A stretch of 61,260 nt of DNA from Scytonema sp. UIC 10036. GTDB lineage: Bacteria > Cyanobacteriota > Cyanobacteriia > Cyanobacteriales > Nostocaceae. Under the pieces are notes generated by a model. It had not been told where the DNA came from. It ran no database searches and saw only the letters and a program-made list of their open reading frames with translations. Location: the NCBI RefSeq assembly GCF_009725235.1, contig NZ_WJFC01000066.1, positions 1-61,260 of the forward strand, read 5' to 3'. The position numbers and the translations under genes were made by a program. This document shows, piece by piece, positions 16,572 through 25,492 of this stretch. Within the stretch, counting starts at the first letter, position 1. The number at the start of each line of letters is the position of its first letter.

Positions 16572-16829
16572 ATGCCTCCTCGTTGGCCCCGTAAACCCGA
16601 TCGCAAAGACCCCGCTTACCGAAAATTAGACGATCGCATGAATTTTGCCGTTCATGTTGCACTCTTTGCAGTCTGTAATTCTGGGTTGTGGTTTTTCCAT
16701 AACCTTAATTTAACAACTTGGGAGTGGTTACCTTGGCTAACTGCAGGTTGGTTCGTTGTGCTGTTAGTTCACCTGATATATATTTCCGCAATCGCTAATT
16801 ACTCAGAAACTCCACCAACATCCACCTGA
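16572..16829 (+). CDS. 2TM domain membrane protein
   Basis: An 85-residue protein with a basic N-terminus (PPRWPRKPDRKDPAYRKLDDRMNF) and two hydrophobic helices (FAVHVALFAVCNSGLWFF and LPWLTAGWFVVLLVHLIYI), a layout typical of the 2TM domain family. The conserved Phe/His pattern at the first helix (MNFAVHVA) fits. Function is unknown. It lies upstream of the DUF3181 gene in the same direction but with a gap of about 115 bases. Confidence 0.75.
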   Translation: MPPRWPRKPDRKDPAYRKLDDRMNFAVHVALFAVCNSGLWFFHNLNLTTWEWLPWLTAGWFVVLLVHLIYISAIANYSETPPTST

Positions 16830-16945
16830 AGATGGACAGAAGAAGCTAGGGCGATTGTAACTTGTGGTGGTAGAGCTTGTCGCGATCGACGAGCCATAAT
16901 AAGAGCTAGGATGAGAGGTAAGACTCATTATATAGGGTGATATTT

Positions 16946-17257
16946 ATGGCTAAAGCAAACACCACAGAATTACTAGAAGCCCTAGCTGCGGAAATTGGCG
17001 ACAACGTTTACATCGATATTGCCAAGTGGCATCTTTATTTATCTAATGCCAAACTCCATACGGTAGTAGCAGAAAAAGTCTACCCCCTCATTACTGCTAA
17101 AAAACCTGTGGAAGAAAACGATGTCATACAAGTTTTAGAATCTATTCCAGTTAAGATTGGTGGTGGTAGAAGGGAACTTCCCCTTATCGATTTACTGCCC
17201 CTGCAATGCCAAGTAAATTTAGTAGATATTTTAGAAAAATATCAACGAGAAATTTAA
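16946..17257 (+). CDS. DUF3181 family protein
   Basis: A 103-residue soluble protein (MAKANTTELLEALAAEIGDNVYIDIAKWHLYL) that matches the cyanobacteria-specific DUF3181 family. I chose the ATG at 16946. A GTG nine bases upstream would add three residues and overlaps the AGGGTGA that is the likely ribosome site. The end LPLQCQVNLVDILEKYQREI is characteristic. No function is known. Confidence 0.82.
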   Translation: MAKANTTELLEALAAEIGDNVYIDIAKWHLYLSNAKLHTVVAEKVYPLITAKKPVEENDVIQVLESIPVKIGGGRRELPLIDLLPLQCQVNLVDILEKYQREI

Positions 17258-17350
17258 TTAAGCAGCTAACTGTTTAACTGATTCAGTTAGTTTGTAAAGG
17301 TGAGTTTAATCTCACCTCAATTTTTCATGCAAACTTAAGGAGTTAATTCG

Positions 17351-17566
17351 ATGCTTTTACAAATTAGAGACAGCGGTGAATTGGTTAAAGTTCTTGATGT
17401 TCAAGAATTGATTGACCCCAATACCAATGTTATACGCGCACAAGAACAAGAAGGTCAAGAAGAACAGCAAGCAGATTCTTATAACAAACAGACTCTGGTT
17501 TTTCCTTCTGGAGAAAGTCTTCCACGTTGTTGGGTAGATGCTAATTACAGAAATGGTTCTAACTAA
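17351..17566 (+). CDS. Small conserved hypothetical protein
   Basis: A 71-residue protein beginning MLLQIRDSGELVKVLDVQELIDPN, with a Glu/Gln-rich middle (EQEGQEEQQADS) and a conserved-looking end TLVFPSGESLPRCWVDANY. An AAGGAG sits eight bases before the ATG, which strongly supports translation. I do not know a function. It follows the DUF3181 gene by 93 bases and may be cotranscribed. Confidence 0.65.
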   Translation: MLLQIRDSGELVKVLDVQELIDPNTNVIRAQEQEGQEEQQADSYNKQTLVFPSGESLPRCWVDANYRNGSN

Positions 17567-17567
17567 A

Positions 17568-17632
17568 ATTATGAATTATGAATTATGAATTATGAATTTT
17601 TTATACTTCATAATTCATAATTCATAATTTAA
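17568..17632. terminator. Long AT-rich hairpin made of heptads (ATTATGA / TTCATAA)
   Basis: Three to four ATTATGA units are followed by the complementary TTCATAA units with about ten bases between. It forms a long stem exactly between the convergent small gene and the ABA4-like gene, so it may end both transcripts. It is also an example of a heptad array arranged as an inverted pair. Confidence 0.6.
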
Positions 17633-18087
17633 GAAGTTGTCTCAGAAAGCTTTTCAACTTTGTCTGATGGGAAAAATGCTTTTGTAAGCCAATCAGTCAA
17701 AATGTGAGATAGCAATCCCAACGGACCAGCAAACAAACAAAGTATGAGAGAGTGAATCGTCCAAACACCTGTTTTTTGTCCTTCAAGATAAATGTAGCGC
17801 CCCGTAAATAAATCCAAAGTTAAAAAATGAATCCAACCCGTAGCAGCCACTTTTTCATCTGCAAAGAATCGCGCAATATCTGACAATTGAGGGTTTGAAA
17901 AAGCTTGGGCAGATTCTGGAGTGATACTACTAATAAACAAATACAAATAAGTTGCTGCTAGTGGAACGAAAGGAATATAGGATTCCATAACCCTTTTTGT
18001 AATGTTCCATTTGGGTAGGAAAATCATTAAAATCCAAAAGGGCAAAACAAAAAAATTGGCAATGTTAAAAATTTGAACGATTTTCAT
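17629..18087 (-). CDS. ABA4-like family membrane protein
   Basis: A 152-residue protein with four hydrophobic segments. It matches the ABA4-like family (formerly DUF4281) along its length: LPFWILMIFLPKWNITKRVM, then LSDIARFFADEKVAATGWIHFLTLDLFTGRYIYLEG, then HSLILCLFAGPLGLLSHILT. Plant ABA4 is needed for neoxanthin formation. The role of cyanobacterial homologues is unclear, since these organisms do not usually make neoxanthin, so carotenoid metabolism is only an inference. The start MKIVQIFNIANFF is typical. Confidence 0.82.
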   Translation of the reverse strand: MKIVQIFNIANFFVLPFWILMIFLPKWNITKRVMESYIPFVPLAATYLYLFISSITPESAQAFSNPQLSDIARFFADEKVAATGWIHFLTLDLFTGRYIYLEGQKTGVWTIHSLILCLFAGPLGLLSHILTDWLTKAFFPSDKVEKLSETTS

Positions 18088-18160
18088 AGAAATGTTTAGT
18101 TATTAGTTATTAGTTGTTAGTAGGGGCGCGGCAGCCTTGCGCCCGTACAGTTGTTAGGGA

Positions 18161-18528
18161 TTAACTGCTCACTGTGAATAAGTAAGATTCTATTTGAGAA
18201 GAGTTTAAATCGCGACCAATGAAAACTAGGCTAGTTTGCCTGGTTTCTTCTGCTTTCCAAGGGCGATCGTAAAATTGCTCGAACCGATTTCCTACTCCTT
18301 GCATTACCAAACGCATAGATTTATTAGGAACTGCCACAAACCCCTTAATTCTGTAAATTTCTTGCTCTCGTGCTAGTGTTTGTAACAGAGCTAGAAGTTT
18401 TTGTGGATCGAAAGTACGGTATAAAACCTTTTCAACTGCGGCTTGAAATACCATTAATATTGATAGCTCGAGTTGACCGTAATTGCTAAAAATCCGGTGA
18501 TGATAGTAACGGGAATTTTTGCTGCCAT
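18161..18528 (-). pseudogene. cobW: cobW relic with two internal deletions
   Basis: Cyanobacterial CobW is a COG0523 metallochaperone GTPase of about 330-390 residues. Here the ATG at 18528 begins MAAKIPVTIITGFL, the family N-terminus up to the first residues of the Walker A loop. The frame then runs into ten unrelated codons and a stop. The C-terminal domain resumes in another frame at 18454 (VFQAAVE), jumps directly to RTFDPQKLL, so the His-rich metal segment is missing, and continues through YRIKGFVAVPNKSMRLVMQGVGNRF (shown in part) to the end. GTPase motifs are absent. The 97-residue open frame 18161-18454 could still be translated but would be only the C-terminal domain. Confidence 0.85.
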
Positions 18529-18534
18529 TGATTA

Positions 18535-18687
18535 GGGGTGAGGGGTTAGTGGTTGGTTGTTAGTTGTTAGTTGTTAGTAGCAAATCGTTAGTTATCAGTA
18601 GTAAAATTCTCATCCGTAAGACATTGAACCACTAACCACTAACCACCAACCACTAACCACTAACCACTAACCACTAACCACTAACCA
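18535..18687. repeat. Inverted pair of GGTTAGT / ACTAACC heptad arrays
   Basis: The left arm (about 18535-18580, GGTTAGT/GTTAGTT units) and right arm (about 18627-18687, nine ACTAACC units) flank 45 unique bases between the cobW relic and the heme oxygenase stop codon. Confidence 0.85.
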
Positions 18688-18695
18688 AATAACAT

Positions 18696-19412
18696 TTATT
18701 CAGCTGTTGCTAGTTCGGTGCTACCGCGTGTACGACGGCGTGTAAGGGTGTTGTACAGCATTTGACCGATCGCTTTGATGAGATTGCCTTCTAACTCTTG
18801 GAACATTTTCATGTTCATGCCAAAGGCTGCATTGGCTTCATCGACAATACGATCGCCTGTTGCTTCATCTATTGGTAGTTCATCTAAAGCCTGACGGTAT
18901 CTGACTTTAAATGCCTTCTCATCGGCAATATCTTCAAATTCATAAAAGGCAGTCCCTTGTCCGTCAGAAAGGTTCATAGCTGTTTGGGCAATGCCTTTGA
19001 GAATTTGTCCGCCTGATAAGTCTCCAAGGTAACGGGTGTATGAGTGAGCAACTAACAATTCCGGCTCATTTACTGATAATTCCCGAATGCGCTGTACGTA
19101 GGCTTCACCTGCTGAAGATAATTGAATTTGCTCCCGCCAGTTGGCTCCATAGTAATAGCTGAGGTCTTTCTCTAGGGATTGCTTGCGGTAAAGCTCTTGA
19201 AAATTGATTTTAGAAAGAATTGGATGGTTATGGTGCTTTTCCATCTCCTCTTCAATTGCTGAGTAGATGAAGTAGAAGTTAGCTACTAGTTTCCGGTAGG
19301 AGTTTTTCTCAACGACTCCTTTTAAAAAACACTTGACAAAACCAACGTTTTCTGCCATCGTGTGGGCTTTTTTTGTTCCTACACGCAATTTTGTTGCTAA
19401 ATGACTGCTCAT
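18696..19412 (-). CDS. ho1: Heme oxygenase (biliverdin-producing)
   Basis: Ferredoxin-dependent heme oxygenase. It opens heme to biliverdin IX-alpha, the precursor of phycobilins, with release of iron and CO. The 238-residue length is typical of cyanobacterial HO1. The proximal heme ligand is His17 in GTKKAHTMAEN. The distal helix YLGDLSGGQILKGIAQ is intact. The end carries a basic segment (LTRRRTRGSTELATAE). The gene is monocistronic, with an AT-rich 540-base upstream region. High confidence. Confidence 0.96.
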   Translation of the reverse strand: MSSHLATKLRVGTKKAHTMAENVGFVKCFLKGVVEKNSYRKLVANFYFIYSAIEEEMEKHHNHPILSKINFQELYRKQSLEKDLSYYYGANWREQIQLSSAGEAYVQRIRELSVNEPELLVAHSYTRYLGDLSGGQILKGIAQTAMNLSDGQGTAFYEFEDIADEKAFKVRYRQALDELPIDEATGDRIVDEANAAFGMNMKMFQELEGNLIKAIGQMLYNTLTRRRTRGSTELATAE

Positions 19413-19992
19413 ACTAAATTGCTCAACTTTAAAAAAATCAACTGCCGGAGTTGTGATTTCAGAACGGCTACAAAAGCCACTAAAACGTTACAGTAGAACC
19501 ATTTGATGAGAATTTGTATTAATATTTTTTAAGTTTTTATGCTTGGTATCTTTTTTTACAAGAAGAAAGTCAGAGGGTGAAGGATAGATGTCTGGCTCGA
19601 AAAAAAGTAAAAAATATAACAATACCAATCTTCGTAACTCTGGCAATCGGTTTAGAGCTTACTACTCTAGATGGATGGGATAAATAAACGCGTGGCAACT
19701 TTATTACATCCCTTGCGCTCCCGCATGGAGAAGCATAACTGCCTTTACCATAGCTGCCTGCTGCAAAATATTTATACTTATGTTGCAGTTTAGTAATATT
19801 ACTTATTTTACTAAATCTTTACAAAAACATCATAAGCGCTATAAGTATTTTTTCTGAAAAAGTAGGCAAAGTAGAATAAATTTAAAAACGTAAAAACTAG
19901 TAAAGTGTCCCGAACAAAAGCCACTAGAGGGGAATTGTTGAATAAAGTTTAAAGTGTTATTCTCCATTGTAACGGTGTGGAGTCCTGAAAAT
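19413..19992. other. Intergenic region between divergent heme oxygenase and glmM
   Basis: About 580 bases, AT-rich, with presumed promoters for both genes. It contains one possible tiny ORF at 19588-19683 (listed separately). No hairpin, riboswitch or tRNA is recognised. Confidence 0.4.
19588..19683 (+). CDS. Possible very small basic peptide
   Basis: A 31-codon frame starting MSGSKKSKKYNNTNLRNSGN, rich in Lys, Asn and Arg, with GAAGGATAG just before the ATG. The basic composition and ribosome-site-like sequence are suggestive, but the frame is short and could be chance. No family is recognised. Confidence 0.2.
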   Translation: MSGSKKSKKYNNTNLRNSGNRFRAYYSRWMG

Positions 19993-21459
19993 ATGGTATC
20001 ATTTATAACTCAAAGTCAAAATGGCAATACAGGAGTATCGGCTTCTGAAGCCAATGATAGTAATAGGATGAGTTTTGGTCTGGACTTAATGTCTTTACCG
20101 ACAACTCCCTTATTTGGTACAGATGGAATTCGGGGAAAAGTGGGGGATTTGCTCGATGCACCTCTAGCATTACAAATTGGTTTTTGGGCAGGAATTGTTT
20201 TACGTAGGAGTGCTGTCAATCCAGGACCGGTTATCCTCGGTCAAGATTCTCGTAACTCCAGCGATATGCTAGCAATGGCTTTGAGTGCGGGGTTAACAGC
20301 AGCTGGAGTAGAAGTTTGGTATTTGGGATTATGTCCTACTCCTTGCGTTGCATTTCTAACCAGTAACAGCCATGCTATTGGTGGAGTGATGATTTCTGCA
20401 AGCCACAATCCACCTGAAGATAACGGCATTAAAATTTTTGGTGCGGATGGGTTGAAGTTACCCCAAGCATTACAAGCAGAAATTGAGGCAGGGCTGCGCG
20501 GTCTATCATCACATTCTGGAATAAGAAGTGATTGCGGGCGGCACTATTCTCGTTTAGATTTAGTAAAAAACTATACAAATGCTTTGAAAGAACCACTGCA
20601 TGGCACTGTAAATTTTCAAGGCATGAAGATTATTTTAGATTTGGCATGGGGAGCAGCAGTAAATCTAGCACCAAGAGTATTTGAAGAACTAGGGGCAGAA
20701 GTTATCTGCTTTCATAGCTTACCAGATGGCGATCGCATCAACGTCAACTGCGGTTCCACTCACTTAGACACTTTACAAGCAGCTGTTCGCGAACACCATG
20801 CCGATATAGGCTTCGCCTTTGATGGTGATGCAGACCGTGTTTTGGCCGTAGATAATACCGGACGGCAGGTTAACGGTGATTATATTCTCTACATATGGGG
20901 TCTCGGCTTACAGCAAAAGCAACAATTGCCAGACAACTTAATTGTTTCTACAGTGATGGCAAACTTGGGTTTTGAGAGAGCGTGGAAACAAGCAGGTGGT
21001 AAATTGATTCGCACAGCAGTAGGCGACCAATATGTCCAAGCGGAAATGTTACGGACTGGGGGAATGTTAGGAGGTGAACAATCCGGTCACATTCTCTGTC
21101 GTCACTATGGCATTACTGGAGACGGTTTGCTAACAGCCTTACATTTAGCAGCCATAGTACGAGAAGCAGGCGTTCCTTTATCTGAAATGGTAGACTCCAG
21201 TTTCCATACATATCCGCAGCTTTTACGGAATGTGCGAGTAGAAGACAGGTTAAAGCGTGTCAACTGGAAAGAGTGCCAACCTATGCAACAAGCTATTAAC
21301 CGTGCTGAAGCAGCAATGGGTGATGCTGGTAGAATTCTAGTTCGAGCTTCTGGTACAGAGCCAGTCATCAGAGTTATGGTAGAAGCTGAAGACGCCGAAC
21401 TTGCAAACTACTGGACAAATGAATTAGTCGCACAAGTCCAGCAACACTTTGTTGACTAA
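19993..21459 (+). CDS. glmM: Phosphoglucosamine mutase
   Basis: Converts glucosamine-6-phosphate to glucosamine-1-phosphate on the route to UDP-GlcNAc, which feeds peptidoglycan and the glycan genes downstream. From the ATG at 19993 the product has 488 residues. An in-frame GTG at 19954 is possible but adds an atypical segment. The phosphoserine loop [12 protein letters not shown] (about Ser137), the metal loop FDGDADR and the phosphate-binding [14 protein letters not shown] are all present. The N-terminal 35 residues before [15 protein letters not shown] are a variable extension seen in cyanobacterial forms. Confidence 0.95.
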   Translation: MVSFITQSQNGNTGVSASEANDSNRMSFGLDLMSLPTTPLFGTDGIRGKVGDLLDAPLALQIGFWAGIVLRRSAVNPGPVILGQDSRNSSDMLAMALSAGLTAAGVEVWYLGLCPTPCVAFLTSNSHAIGGVMISASHNPPEDNGIKIFGADGLKLPQALQAEIEAGLRGLSSHSGIRSDCGRHYSRLDLVKNYTNALKEPLHGTVNFQGMKIILDLAWGAAVNLAPRVFEELGAEVICFHSLPDGDRINVNCGSTHLDTLQAAVREHHADIGFAFDGDADRVLAVDNTGRQVNGDYILYIWGLGLQQKQQLPDNLIVSTVMANLGFERAWKQAGGKLIRTAVGDQYVQAEMLRTGGMLGGEQSGHILCRHYGITGDGLLTALHLAAIVREAGVPLSEMVDSSFHTYPQLLRNVRVEDRLKRVNWKECQPMQQAINRAEAAMGDAGRILVRASGTEPVIRVMVEAEDAELANYWTNELVAQVQQHFVD

Positions 21460-21510
21460 CAATCAAGCCCTCACCTCGTGCTGACCCCTCACCTCGTGCT
21501 GACCCCTCAC

Positions 21511-21615
21511 CTCGTTCCCAGCCTCAGGCTGGGAATGCCTTTTAAGAGGCTCCGCCTCCTGTATGGCGAAAGAGAGCCTGCTGTACTGCATTCTGTGCCT
21601 CAGGCTGGGAACGAG
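21511..21615. repeat. Palindromic element CTCGTTCCCAGC..., copy 3 (compound)
   Basis: CTCGTTCCCAGCCTCAGGCTGGGAATG, then GAGGCTCCGCCTC, then a third part GCCTCAGGCTGGGAACGAG at 21597-21615 that closes the element with the complement of its beginning. It is preceded by a direct duplication of a 17-bp stretch (CACCTCGTGCTGACCCCT). This is the longest copy and suggests that the shorter copies are deletion forms. Confidence 0.8.
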
Positions 21616-21834
21616 AAAGTACTACATGAAGGGTCTTGTACTTAAAATCCGAAAATTTTGTAAAATTTATATAAAGTTCTTATAGTTTAAGTTTGTATAT
21701 CCAAGGTTAAGATTCTGATAAGAATTTCAAAAGCATTTGGACCGTACAGTTCTTGTGTATGTGTGACAGATTATGCATTTACAAATCTTGTGCGATCTCT
21801 CAGTTGAGAAAAAGTAGTTTCGCGACCTTGGGTT
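21616..21834. promoter_or_regulatory. Leader region of the polysaccharide gene cluster
   Basis: About 220 AT-rich bases upstream of the first glycosyltransferase gene. No specific operator is recognised. A developmental promoter would be expected if the cluster is hormogonium-specific, but I cannot identify a sigma-factor site. Confidence 0.3.
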
Positions 21835-22614
21835 ATGCTAGTTTTTGTAGTACCGCTAAAAAGCCCACAAGTTTCAAAGTCTTGGGAGCGTGTAACGCAG
21901 TTATTTGAAAGGTGCGTCAAATCTATCTGCAATCAGACTTCACAGGAATACAGAGCGATCGTTGTTTGTCACGAACGACCTCGTATTGAATTTCGACACC
22001 CCAAGATTACGTATATTGAAGTCGATTTTCCACCTGCCAAGGAACCAGATCCTTTCTGTGCAGGGCATACAGATAAAGGGCGTAAAATCTTGAAAGGATT
22101 AGTCCATGCTCAAGAATTTTTACCAACACACACTATGACAGTTGATGCTGACGATTGTATCAGCAAGCACTTAGCAGAGTTCGTCAATCAAAATTCTCAT
22201 TGCAATGGCTGGTTCATAAACAAAGGTTACAAATATAAGAGCGGTGATGACTTTATATTTGTCAAAAGAAGAAATTTTTACAAGATGTGTGGCACTTGCA
22301 ACATTATCAGGTATAACCTAAATCGTTTACCTGAACACCCAGAGTATAATAGAGGGTACGGGTACTACAAATTCTACGTAGATCATGAAAAAATCAGAGG
22401 AATGCTTGCTCAAGAAGGAACTCCTCTAAAGCCACTACCGTTTCCTGGTGCTATCTATATTGTTGCCACTGGAGAAAATCTTTATTACGGCACTACAAAA
22501 TTGACTTTCAATATTCTGAACCGCAAATTGTTAAACCAATCAATGCGTGAGGAATTTTCTCTCTACCCATTAGAGCCAAATTCAGTTATAACTGAAACAA
22601 TGTATTCAAGGTGA
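21835..22614 (+). CDS. Glycosyltransferase family 2-like protein
   Basis: A 259-residue GT-A-type protein. It starts MLVFVVPLKSPQVSKSWERV, has a nucleotide-binding strand (YRAIVVCHERP) and the DxD-like TVDADDCISKHLAEF around residue 100, the usual site for metal and UDP-sugar binding. It lacks membrane helices and is probably cytoplasmic or membrane-associated. Its position directly upstream of hpsL and three further glycosyltransferases points to assembly of an exported polysaccharide repeat. The exact sugar is unknown. Confidence 0.78.
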   Translation: MLVFVVPLKSPQVSKSWERVTQLFERCVKSICNQTSQEYRAIVVCHERPRIEFRHPKITYIEVDFPPAKEPDPFCAGHTDKGRKILKGLVHAQEFLPTHTMTVDADDCISKHLAEFVNQNSHCNGWFINKGYKYKSGDDFIFVKRRNFYKMCGTCNIIRYNLNRLPEHPEYNRGYGYYKFYVDHEKIRGMLAQEGTPLKPLPFPGAIYIVATGENLYYGTTKLTFNILNRKLLNQSMREEFSLYPLEPNSVITETMYSR

Positions 22615-22704
22615 CCGAATCAGTAAACAGATAACAAGTCATGTTGTATTAGTTACTGTCTACTGGTACCCGCTCCCTGTTAAGGTTATACTTACAGCAA
22701 TACC

Positions 22705-24384
22705 ATGCTGACATTAAAGTTAAAAGGCAAGAAATCCAAAAAAGGAAAGAAGCAGGAGGACAAGCAGACTCCAACTCTCAGTCTTCAAGAACGTTTATCA
22801 CAGAAGCGAAAAGCCGCACAAGCACGAAAAGAATTTTCCAGTGTTTTGTCTGCCTCTGCTGCTGTTGGTCTGTTTGTGGGCATTCTCTTGGCTTTGATAG
22901 GAGGAATTAAGGCAGCAGTTCCGGGTGTTTTGGGAGTCATTACGCTAGCCTTGTCTTACAAATTCCCCCGCCAAGCGCTTTTGGCTTTTCTAATATATAT
23001 GCCCTTTAGCGGCACCATCACTTACTATATCGGTAGCAGTCCCATACTCCAACTTGCTAAAGATTCCTTTTATATTCCAGCCCTGATTGCTCTTTGGCAG
23101 ATTTGCAGCAAAAAACGTTTACCCTTCATTTTTCCCAAAGCCATTAAAACTCCGTTATTTATTTTGCTTGCCTTGTGTATAATGACAATCTTATTTGTCA
23201 ACGGGATGCAGCAATTTAGTCCACCTACAAGTGGTTTGGGAAGCGGTTCTGGTAACAAGCCAATTTTGATGGGAATTTTGGGTCTGAAAGTATTTATAGG
23301 TTATGTCCCTCTGATAACTTGTGCTTACTATTTGATTCGCAACAAAAAAGATTTTTTGTTTTTCTCGCGAATGCAGGTTGTTCTTATCCTCATCTGCTGT
23401 GCATTAGGATTTGTCCAGTATATGCTACTGCTAACAGGGATATGCCAAGGTACAAGACATTTAGAGGGTTCTGCCCTATTTAAAGCCTCTATTGAAGCCC
23501 GTTGTTATTTTGGTGGTTCTCTACTCTACAGTCCCCAACAAGGGGTGATTCGGCTACCAGGAACCTTTGTTGCACCCTGGCAATGGGCATGGTTCTTGAT
23601 TTCAAGCACCTTCTTTAGCTTTGCCTCTGGCTTCAGCGATCCTTCAATTATTTGGAGGGTGGTTAGCCTGGGTTCCATCGTCGCAGTATTCATTAACGCA
23701 GTTATTTCCGGTCAGAGAATAGCCTTGGCATTGGTCCCTGCCTGCTTCGTGGCTTTGCTGTTGCTTACAGGTCAAATTCGCAACCTGAAACGGTTTATCC
23801 CTATGGGCATCGGGCTTGCTATTATCCTGGGAATTGCCGTAGCAAGTAATCCAGCCCTTTTAGAAGAGAGAACATCTAGTTTGAGCGATCGCTGGGAAGC
23901 TTCACCACCCCAAGAGTTCATAGTACAACAATTTGAGGAATCGTTTAAAGCACAAAAAGGAATTTTGGGCAATGGATTGGGTCGTGCTACCAACTCTGCT
24001 CGTGCTATGGGTGAGACGAGGCTCATTGAAACGTATTACCCTAAAGTCCTTTTTGAAATAGGTCCCTTGGGAACTTTGGCATTCTTAGCTTTGGTCACAA
24101 CTTTGACCGTTACTTGTTACCAATCAAATCGGTTAATAAAAAACCGTAATTTCCGCAGTTACGCTTCAGCTTTGTGGGTGTTTATATTGTTTATTAGTTA
24201 CAACACCTATTATTACCCTCTAGATGTCGATCCAGTAGCTGTGTATTACTGGTTTGCCGCTGGAGTTATCTTGAAATTACCAGTTATAGACAAACAAGAA
24301 AGGCAACACGAGAATCATGAAAATTCTGAAGAACAACCAAAGAAAAAAACAAAAACAGCAAAGAACCTCTTGAACCCAATATAA
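22705..24384 (+). CDS. hpsL: Hormogonium polysaccharide protein HpsL (O-antigen-ligase-like)
   Basis: A 559-residue membrane protein with a Lys-rich cytoplasmic N-terminus (about 1-45), about ten membrane helices, and a large loop before SLSDRWEASPPQ and GNGLGRATNSARAMG, features of the O-antigen ligase/polymerase (Wzy_C) superfamily. The C-terminus is charged (KQERQHENHENSEEQPKKKTK). The segment FPRQALLAFLIYMPFSGTITYYIG is like that of cyanobacterial HpsL, part of the gene set for the hormogonium polysaccharide needed for gliding. The polymerase or ligase role is inferred from the superfamily. It is followed by three glycosyltransferase genes. Confidence 0.8.
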   Translation: MLTLKLKGKKSKKGKKQEDKQTPTLSLQERLSQKRKAAQARKEFSSVLSASAAVGLFVGILLALIGGIKAAVPGVLGVITLALSYKFPRQALLAFLIYMPFSGTITYYIGSSPILQLAKDSFYIPALIALWQICSKKRLPFIFPKAIKTPLFILLALCIMTILFVNGMQQFSPPTSGLGSGSGNKPILMGILGLKVFIGYVPLITCAYYLIRNKKDFLFFSRMQVVLILICCALGFVQYMLLLTGICQGTRHLEGSALFKASIEARCYFGGSLLYSPQQGVIRLPGTFVAPWQWAWFLISSTFFSFASGFSDPSIIWRVVSLGSIVAVFINAVISGQRIALALVPACFVALLLLTGQIRNLKRFIPMGIGLAIILGIAVASNPALLEERTSSLSDRWEASPPQEFIVQQFEESFKAQKGILGNGLGRATNSARAMGETRLIETYYPKVLFEIGPLGTLAFLALVTTLTVTCYQSNRLIKNRNFRSYASALWVFILFISYNTYYYPLDVDPVAVYYWFAAGVILKLPVIDKQERQHENHENSEEQPKKKTKTAKNLLNPI

Positions 24385-24427
24385 ATTTTATACGGCATAG
24401 CCAAATATTCAATAGGATATACAAAAA

Positions 24428-25408
24428 GTGAATTCTTATCCCTTAATTTCCGTCATTATTCCAACCTATGGTCGAGAAGAGCCACTGCGCGATAGTATAG
24501 CAGATGTCCTCAAGCAAGATTACCCAAACTTTGAGGTTCTAGTTGTCGATCAGACACCAGAACACAAGCCAGAAATAGAAGCTTATTTAGAAGAATTATC
24601 GAGAACAGGTAAAATCAAGTGGTTTCGCCTGGAGTGGGCAAGTTTACCAGGGGCGAGAAATTATGCTGTACGCAGGGCAACTGGTGACATTATTTTGTTT
24701 ATTGACGACGACGTGCAGCTGCAACCTGGATTTTTAGCAGCCCACGCAAAAAATTATGTAGAACAACCAGAAGTAGGCGCGGTTGCTGGACGTGTCTTTG
24801 ACAGAATGAAATTAGGTGACTCAGGAGGAAATTTGCAGATTGAATATCTTCCTCCCCAAGCCATGGACCCAGGAATTGCTTGGTACCATATTGACTTAGT
24901 ACATACAGTTAAACCCCAACAAGTGCTAACAGCAAGGGGGTGTAATATGTCCTTCCGCCGTGAAATTTTCATAAAGTACGGGCTGAAATTCGATGAAAGA
25001 TTTCGCGGTAGCGCTGTCAGGGAAGAATCAGATTTTTGCCTGAGATTGCGGCAAACGGGGTATAAAATTTGGTACGATCCCGAAGCTCATTTAGTGCATT
25101 TAGGAGAAGAAACGGGCGGTTGCCATGACATTAGCATGCGTTCTCTTCAGTACCAACTGACTTTCTACCACAACCACTTCTTAATGGGGTTAAAAAACCT
25201 CTCCCTCACTCAAGCCGCACGTCTTTTTGCCCGTTTATTTGACTGTCATGTTCTCGGACATCCTCCCTGTTACAAAAGTGGTTCTCCTATCAAAATTCTG
25301 ACTCGTGGTGTTTTCTATACTTTGGGCTTCTTCAAAGCCTTAGGTACTGTCATCCAATCAGTATGGAATGACGGTCAAATTTATACTCGCTTAGATGAAC
25401 AAATTTAG
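24428..25408 (+). CDS. hpsN: Glycosyltransferase family 2 (HpsN-like)
   Basis: A 326-residue GT2 enzyme: SVIIPTYGREEPLRDSIADVL, VVDQTP, LPGARNYAVRRATGDIILFIDDDVQL (shown in part: GDIILFIDDDVQLQPGFL) with the DDD metal motif, RGCNMSFRRE and the catalytic-base region REESDFCLRLR. The start is GTG at 24428, 43 bases after hpsL. The assignment to the HpsN type is from position next to hpsL and is tentative. The GT2 assignment is firm. Confidence 0.82.
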   Translation: MNSYPLISVIIPTYGREEPLRDSIADVLKQDYPNFEVLVVDQTPEHKPEIEAYLEELSRTGKIKWFRLEWASLPGARNYAVRRATGDIILFIDDDVQLQPGFLAAHAKNYVEQPEVGAVAGRVFDRMKLGDSGGNLQIEYLPPQAMDPGIAWYHIDLVHTVKPQQVLTARGCNMSFRREIFIKYGLKFDERFRGSAVREESDFCLRLRQTGYKIWYDPEAHLVHLGEETGGCHDISMRSLQYQLTFYHNHFLMGLKNLSLTQAARLFARLFDCHVLGHPPCYKSGSPIKILTRGVFYTLGFFKALGTVIQSVWNDGQIYTRLDEQI

Positions 25409-25412
25409 TTCA

Positions 25413-25488
25413 TAGCTAATGGCTAATGGCTAATGGCTCATTGACCATTAACAATTAGCTATTAGCCATTAGCCATTAGCCATTAGCC
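25413..25488. repeat. Inverted pair of GGCTAAT / ATTAGCC heptad arrays
   Basis: The left arm (25413-25438) and right arm (25457-25488) are near-perfect complements and surround 18 bases. The structure fills the gap between two glycosyltransferase genes and would form a strong hairpin in the transcript ahead of the next start codon. Confidence 0.88.
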
Positions 25489-25492
25489 AATT

